The position numbers and the translations under genes were made by a program. A DNA stretch of 64,000 bases from Candidatus Kapaibacterium sp. (GTDB lineage Bacteria > Bacteroidota > Ignavibacteria > Kapaibacteriales > UBA4661). Below, in pieces: positions 58,627-64,000 of the stretch. The DNA is taken from assembly GCA_025455065.1 (NCBI GenBank), contig JALONG010000034.1:1-64000 (forward strand), written 5' to 3'. Within the stretch, counting starts at the first letter, position 1, and the number at the start of each line of letters is the position of its first letter. Below the pieces are notes generated by a model. That model was given only the letters and a program-made list of their open reading frames with translations. It was not told where the DNA came from and made no database searches.

Positions 58627-60030
58627 CTATCGCCAAAAAGGGATATACCGCACAACCGTCGTATCGAAGCGGTCGCGGACAATGAGCATTTGTTCGCCCT
58701 GCGGCAAATTGTCAATACGAATATACCCCAAAATACCTTTTTGTTTGGTCTTTGGGTGCGTATAAAAACGAAAGGTCGCGGCATCAACACTTGCAGTGTT
58801 GGCGAGACTATCAAGATTGTTACCGTTCAAGGAAATGTTATACGCTCCGCGAAGCGCTTGAACACAAGAGCGGAGGCGTTCCGGGGGAAAGGTTTCATCC
58901 CGCGAAATCGTGCTGAGACCTTGCGTATAGAACGGCACTGCTTCGGGGAAATACTTTTTGAGCGAATCGTTGTAGCGCGTGTTATAGGCGAGAAAGAGGC
59001 GTAAATACGGCTCTCGCACAATGTCCGACTGAATCATTACCCGCGTAAAGGTGTCGTCATCGGCAGTGTTTTCGTAGAAATTATGCTCAATCGCGCTTGC
59101 AGCACCCTCTTCGGGGAAATACGGATGGGTGCGCCATGTAACGGTATTCGGCAGCAGCATTGAAGCCAAGAACGCTATAAAACCAATGCCCATAACCGTG
59201 TAGTACGTGCGTTTTGCATTTGCAGCAATCGTATTTTGCACACTAATTGCCGCACTGCCAAAAAGTGAGCTATACACCCCAAACACACGCCAGTAGAGCG
59301 TTTTTAGGGTTTGATTGTGCTGTAAATGCTGCAAAGGGCGAATATACTGAATAGCAGTATCAAGAAGCCCAATGATGAGATACGGTGCAAACAGCGTAAA
59401 ATAGATTGCCAGCAAAATCACCATAAGATTTGATGAGGGCAGGAAGATTTTTTGTACCACAATCGCTAATACCAAACTGAGCGACAAAATCACAAACACT
59501 CCCAGAAAAATCGCCAGCGTACTAAAGGCAACGCCAAAAATCAAGCGGCAAAATTTATCCACTGAAGTCGCTTGTTCTCTTAGCCCGCGCTGTTTTTCCC
59601 GCATAAATCCCCGAAAAAATGGTCCGCCACTTTCCGGTATTTTCGCAGAATCAGGATACACCGAACTTACGCCAATCATGCCAATCCAAAAACTTCGCAC
59701 GACCAAGTGCAATAACAGCGACCCAACTAAAATATAGGAGACAGGTTTTGCCAGCAGAAGCATCACAACCATGATGACACCTGCGCTACCATACTGCGCC
59801 ATAACAGTAGTCTGAAGGGTTTCCAGAGCGCTCGGCACTTGCAAGAGCGAAAACGTCACCGCGCCCGAAAGCACCAACTCCAACTCCAAACTCCGCTCAA
59901 TCAATGCGCGAAATTCAGTTATCAAGTTCGGTTTTATACTGTCTTCAGGCTGCTGTGCCTCTGCGTTTTTTTGGGTGGATTCCGGTACATCAACACTTGA
60001 TTTTTCAAGGTTCTGTTTTTCAAGATTCAT
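58627..60030 (-). CDS. Multipass membrane protein of unknown function
   Basis: Several hydrophobic TM segments, long open frame downstream of sir2-like gene. Confidence 0.6.
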   Translation of the reverse strand: MNLEKQNLEKSSVDVPESTQKNAEAQQPEDSIKPNLITEFRALIERSLELELVLSGAVTFSLLQVPSALETLQTTVMAQYGSAGVIMVVMLLLAKPVSYILVGSLLLHLVVRSFWIGMIGVSSVYPDSAKIPESGGPFFRGFMREKQRGLREQATSVDKFCRLIFGVAFSTLAIFLGVFVILSLSLVLAIVVQKIFLPSSNLMVILLAIYFTLFAPYLIIGLLDTAIQYIRPLQHLQHNQTLKTLYWRVFGVYSSLFGSAAISVQNTIAANAKRTYYTVMGIGFIAFLASMLLPNTVTWRTHPYFPEEGAASAIEHNFYENTADDDTFTRVMIQSDIVREPYLRLFLAYNTRYNDSLKKYFPEAVPFYTQGLSTISRDETFPPERLRSCVQALRGAYNISLNGNNLDSLANTASVDAATFRFYTHPKTKQKGILGYIRIDNLPQGEQMLIVRDRFDTTVVRYIPFWR

Positions 60031-60093
60031 AGCGGTTTATTTTGTTGAACATGGTGTGGTGAATATTGTCTGAAAGCATTCTCTCCCGACACT

Positions 60094-60858
60094 TTATGCC
60101 TGCCAAGCACGAACTTTCTCAAACAAAACAGGAAGCGCTTCGCCCGACGGTGCTGCAATAACGACATCTGCATAACGTGTGATAGCAGTTTGATTGGGAT
60201 TAACTTCAATAAACATCGCTCCAGCGCGTTTCGCCTCAATCGGCAGTCCTGCTGCGGGATAGACCTCTGCGGAAGTACCGATGCTAAAGAACACCTCACA
60301 CTCCGAAGCCGCATCCTGAGCAGCTTCCAGAGCATCAACCGGTAACATCTCGCCAAACCACACAACCGCAGGGCGAATCATACCCCCGCAATACCCGCAC
60401 CGAGGCGGCTCTTTCACGTCGGTATCAGCCGTGTAACGGTATTCATGCGGCTTTTTGCAGCGCGAACAGTAATTTTCAATGATATTCCCGTGCAGTTCCA
60501 GCACATCGCGGCTTCCTGCCTGTTGGTGCAGCCTGTCCACGTTCTGCGTAATGAGCGTAAACGAGCCGCCGCACTCTTCGTACCAATCCTGCATCGCCAC
60601 AAGCGTTGTGTGTCCGGGATTCGGCTTCACACGGTCAATCACCTCACGCCGCGCTTGATACCACTCCCAAACGAGCAGCGGATTTTTCAAAAAACCATCC
60701 ATCGAAGCCAATTCTTCGGGACGGAATTTTGCCCATAACCCGTTCGGGTCACGAAACGTTGCTACACCGCTTTCTGCCGAAATACCTGCACCCGTCAGAA
60801 CCGCAATTTTTCTGGCTTCTGCAAGAGTTTTGATAAGATTGTCGCTGAATGTGTACAT
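60094..60858 (-). CDS. cobB: Sir2-family NAD-dependent protein deacylase (CobB-like)
   Basis: VLTGAGISAESGVATFRDPNGLW; LITQNVDRLHQQAGSRDVLELHGNI; Cys pairs CSRC / CGYC; RPAVVWFGE. Confidence 0.93.
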   Translation of the reverse strand: MYTFSDNLIKTLAEARKIAVLTGAGISAESGVATFRDPNGLWAKFRPEELASMDGFLKNPLLVWEWYQARREVIDRVKPNPGHTTLVAMQDWYEECGGSFTLITQNVDRLHQQAGSRDVLELHGNIIENYCSRCKKPHEYRYTADTDVKEPPRCGYCGGMIRPAVVWFGEMLPVDALEAAQDAASECEVFFSIGTSAEVYPAAGLPIEAKRAGAMFIEVNPNQTAITRYADVVIAAPSGEALPVLFEKVRAWQA

Positions 60859-61006
60859 GGAGTTGCGTGGGATTTGGTTACTTAGGAATAGCGAAAGAAT
60901 AATTATTCAATCTTTGACGTAGCACAGTTCATTCTTGTCTGTGCCATTAACGCCGCAAGGCGTAATTACCGAAAGCGTCATAAAAACAGACTTTGAAGAC
61001 TATTCG

Positions 61007-61094
61007 CTTCGCTCATTTTGGACACAGACAAGAATGTCTGTGCTACGAAGCTTCGCTCATTTTGGACACAGACAAGAATGTCTGTGCTACGAAG
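61007..61094. repeat. Perfect 44-bp tandem duplication with internal hairpin
   Basis: CTTCGCTCATTTTGGACACAGACAAGAATGTCTGTGCTACGAAG x2; CACAGACA-AGAA-TGTCTGTG 8-bp stem. Confidence 0.9.
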
Positions 61095-61120
61095 ATAAAG
61101 TCTATCTACTTATTTTTCGT

Positions 61121-61405
61121 TCAATCCTTATCAACAATAAACACTTTTTCACCGGGCTTAATCATACCGTATTTTTCGCGGGCGATTTTTTCAATAAGCG
61201 TTGTATCTTGCTCCAGTCGGTGGATATGATTTTTGAGAGAGTCTTGTTCTTTACGAACAGATTCTATGCGTCCTGCAAGGCTTTTGCGCTCCCATTCGAG
61301 CGACATCCGCGCAAACAGTCCGCGAGAAGAAAACAGTGCGTAGCTGGCTATGGGGATACCGATAATTGCGGCAATCATCAAGCGGCGTTTGCGTTGTTCG
61401 GTCAT
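61121..61405 (-). CDS. Septum formation initiator family protein (FtsB/DivIC-like)
   Basis: Short protein: N-terminal TM, coiled coil SVRKEQDSLKNHIHRLEQDTTLIEKIAREKYGMIKPGEKVFIV. Confidence 0.85.
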   Translation of the reverse strand: MTEQRKRRLMIAAIIGIPIASYALFSSRGLFARMSLEWERKSLAGRIESVRKEQDSLKNHIHRLEQDTTLIEKIAREKYGMIKPGEKVFIVDKD

Positions 61406-61504
61406 GGAAAAATCAAAACGGTTTGTAAATTGCGCTCTTGCGCCATGCGCACGCGCAGTGCATTTGCGGTATGTGATGCAAATTTACACAGACAAGAGAA
61501 GGAA

Positions 61505-62491
61505 TCAAGAAAATTCGCCGGAACGGTCAGCAATATTACTCAGCCCGTTCATCTGCCGAAGCGCAATGGCGCGGACTTCTTGGGCAAACATCACACGTAA
61601 TTCCGCCGGAGCAAGAATCGTGATATGCGCCCCAAACGAGAGCAGCCACCGCATAATCCACTGCAAGGACGGTACAATAAATGTCAGCACAGCGCCGTCT
61701 GCACGGGGTTCTTCCTGCACAAAACCGTAATAGTATTTTTGTGCAGCTATGATACGAAGCGCCTCCGAAGCCACTTCCACGCGCACTTCGTGGGGTTCGC
61801 GTAAATCGTACTGTTCGGCGAGATACTGCGAGAGCGAGAACAATTCGTGCGCCGAAAACTGTTCGGGCAATATCGTTAAACGCAGTACACGGTCAAGCCG
61901 GAAGTCCCGTATTTCCTTGCGCAAACGGCAATACGCAATGACGTGCCAATGATTGCCGTAAAAGACCAGATGCAACGGTTCAATTTCGCGGGCGCTTGCA
62001 TCAGCATGGCGGTTTTCGTACGCAATCTGCACGACGGAACGCCCCGCGATTGCTTGTTGGAGCGTAGAAAGCATATCACTTCCCAAATGCTCTTGAAACG
62101 CCGCTGGGCGCGTAAAGACGGACACCGACGATTGCATCCGTTCAAAATGGTCGCGTTTGTCGCTGGGAATAACCGATTGCACTTTCACCAACGCGGCTTG
62201 CAAATGCTGTTGCAAAGACGCATCGGTCAAATGCCGCACAAATTCTGCTCCCATGAGGATTGCTCCGGCTTCCTCTTCGGTGAACATCACCGGCGCGAGA
62301 TGTTCGCCTTGCAGCGTGTAGCCATACCCCGCTTCGCCTGCAATCGGCACACCTGCTTGACAAAGCGCGTCAATGTCACGGTACACCGTGCGGCTGCTTG
62401 TCCCGAAATACTCGGCAATATCTTCCGCTCTCAGCCGTTTTTTACGCTGAAAAAGCAGTACCGTTGCGATAAGACGATTGATTCTGTCCAT
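61505..62491 (-). CDS. YafY-type HTH_11/WYL-domain transcriptional regulator
   Basis: DRINRLIATVLLFQRKKRLRAEDIAEYFGTSSRTVYRDIDALCQAGVPI; WYL region PLHLVFYGNHWHVIAYCRLRKEIRDFRLDRV. Confidence 0.9.
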   Translation of the reverse strand: MDRINRLIATVLLFQRKKRLRAEDIAEYFGTSSRTVYRDIDALCQAGVPIAGEAGYGYTLQGEHLAPVMFTEEEAGAILMGAEFVRHLTDASLQQHLQAALVKVQSVIPSDKRDHFERMQSSVSVFTRPAAFQEHLGSDMLSTLQQAIAGRSVVQIAYENRHADASAREIEPLHLVFYGNHWHVIAYCRLRKEIRDFRLDRVLRLTILPEQFSAHELFSLSQYLAEQYDLREPHEVRVEVASEALRIIAAQKYYYGFVQEEPRADGAVLTFIVPSLQWIMRWLLSFGAHITILAPAELRVMFAQEVRAIALRQMNGLSNIADRSGEFS

Positions 62492-62633
62492 CAGTTTTGC
62501 CCCTGTTATTGGAAATCCGCACAGTAAGCCGCCGAGCATGGCGTGATTACTCTTGCGGCAATGCGGAACATTCATTACCCAAACACCGCCAAAATACGCT
62601 TTCTTCCGCAATCACCACAAACCTTTTGTCACC

Positions 62634-64000
62634 ATGCTTATTCCCGCAATCACGATTGAACCATATAAAACCTTGCGCTCGGAAGACCTTGCCGCCGTTG
62701 CTTTTCAAGAAGCCGTTCTCGTCATCAGCGACGAGTCGTATTCCGCCATGCAGCGCTCACATGACGCACTGACACGCATTATTGAGCGTGGTGATGCGGT
62801 CTATGGCGTGACAACGGGCTTTGGTCCGCTCGTGCGGTACGAGGCGGGAGCGCCTGAAGAGCAGGGAATTAGCTTGATTGCACACTTGGGCGCGGGGTAC
62901 GGTGAGCCGTGCGAGCCTGAAGTTGTGCGGGGCGCAATGGTCGCACGTCTGCGCACCTTGGCGCTGGGAATGTCGGGTATTCACCCCGAAGCAGCGAAAA
63001 TGTATGCTTCATTGCTCAAAAACGGTATCATCGCTGCTGTACCTTCAGTGGGTTCGCTGGGTGCGAGTGGCGATTTAATCCCGCTTGCGCACATTGTTCG
63101 CGTGATGACGGGCGAAGGCGAAGTGCTTCACCGCGAGGAAAATAGCACATTCAAAAGACTTCCTGCGGCGGAAGAACTCCGTAAGCGAGGCTTCAAGCCG
63201 TATTCGCTCACAAGCCGCGATGCACTTGCCTTGGTGAACGGCACATCGTTTTCGGCAGCATACTTAGCGCTTGCTGTGGTGCGCTCTGCGCGGCTTATAC
63301 GCTTTGCCGAAGAAATTACCGCGTGGATGATGAATGTCATGCAATGCCGCAAAAACGGCTTAAATCCTCGCTTGCACCTTGCCAAAGGACACCGAGGACA
63401 AACAGCATCGGCGCATAGTATCTTGAGTTTTCTTTCCGGCGCAGGCAGTTTTGGCGAAATGCCTTCGGAGACGAATCTCGAAGAGTTGTGGAACATCGTT
63501 CAAGAACGGCTGCCGGAAGCATCGGAGCGCCCTTTGCAGGAAATCTATTCCATTCGCTGCGCCCCGCAGATACTTGGTGCGGCGCGTGATGTCCTCCGCG
63601 AAAGCAAGCGCATCGCCGAGGCAGAACTGAACGGTGCGGACGACAATCCGCTTGTTCATGCAGAGGCGCTTGAAATCTTGCACGGTGGAAATTTTATGAC
63701 GCAGCATATCGCGTTTGCGGCGGATAGTTTGAACAGCGCATTAACACAGGTAGGGAATCTGGCAGAACGACAAATCGAAGCGCTGGTGAACCCCGCACTG
63801 AATGGCGGAAAACCCTTGCTGCTGGCGACTCAGGCAGGCGCACAAAGCGGCATGGCGGGTGTCCAACTCACCGCAACAGCACTTTTGGCAGAGATGCGCT
63901 CTCACAGCCAACACTACGCTTCAGCGTCGCTGCCGAGTAATGCCGGAAACCAAGACATCGTGCCGCTTGGGTTTCAGGCAGCACGGGAAGCATATCATCA
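62634..64000 (+). CDS. HAL/PAL/TAL-family aromatic amino acid ammonia-lyase (3' truncated by window end)
   Basis: Not in ORF track because it has no stop in the window. MIO motif region SVGSLGASGDLIPLAHI; YGVTTGFGPL; NGTSFSAAYLALAVV; AQSGMAGVQLTATALLAEMR. Confidence 0.9.
   Translation, partial: MLIPAITIEPYKTLRSEDLAAVAFQEAVLVISDESYSAMQRSHDALTRIIERGDAVYGVTTGFGPLVRYEAGAPEEQGISLIAHLGAGYGEPCEPEVVRGAMVARLRTLALGMSGIHPEAAKMYASLLKNGIIAAVPSVGSLGASGDLIPLAHIVRVMTGEGEVLHREENSTFKRLPAAEELRKRGFKPYSLTSRDALALVNGTSFSAAYLALAVVRSARLIRFAEEITAWMMNVMQCRKNGLNPRLHLAKGHRGQTASAHSILSFLSGAGSFGEMPSETNLEELWNIVQERLPEASERPLQEIYSIRCAPQILGAARDVLRESKRIAEAELNGADDNPLVHAEALEILHGGNFMTQHIAFAADSLNSALTQVGNLAERQIEALVNPALNGGKPLLLATQAGAQSGMAGVQLTATALLAEMRSHSQHYASASLPSNAGNQDIVPLGFQAAREAYH

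Noticed and set aside
1-64000. tRNA/rRNA genes, CRISPR arrays, complete insertion sequences, prophage or restriction/defence genes
   Set aside because: Nothing recognisable was found by reading; no transposase, integrase, Cas or R-M motifs appear in the translated ORFs.

Overview
The window looks like a chromosome segment of a Bacteroidota/Chlorobi/Kapabacteria-type bacterium; this is inferred from the many proteins with type-A T9SS C-terminal sorting domains (CTDs), the DUF4249+TonB receptor pairs and the LytTR regulators. Main blocks: (1) ~2.5-10.2 kb, a CDF transporter plus an AcrAB-TolC-type RND efflux cassette, flanked by a 90-bp direct repeat that at one end is a truncated copy of a gene; (2) 16.7-36 kb, a minus-strand array of 12 T9SS cargo genes, most joined by ATGA stop/start overlaps. 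Their CTDs are very similar at the nucleotide level, and in 8 of 12 the CTD contains a 4x7-nt (CAATGAC)-type repeat in exact register; (3) 37-43 kb, ordinary housekeeping genes (S1-domain protein, SUI1, Rieske, PurS, PssA, MCP); (4) 43-54 kb, a tandemly duplicated four-gene module (lipoprotein - small beta-barrel - TonB-dependent receptor - DUF4249) with a 98-nt identical hairpin-containing leader and a visible duplication breakpoint; (5) a REC-REC-LytTR regulator, Lon, a Sir2 deacylase, a FtsB-like protein, a WYL regulator and a 3'-truncated HAL/PAL ammonia-lyase. Best candidates for something undescribed are the cassette-like coupled T9SS cargo array with its heptamer-bearing CTD, and the ~21-23 bp phased direct-repeat arrays upstream of the T9SS genes, the duplicated TonB module and the LytTR regulator. 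All family calls come from reading the sequence; no searches were run.
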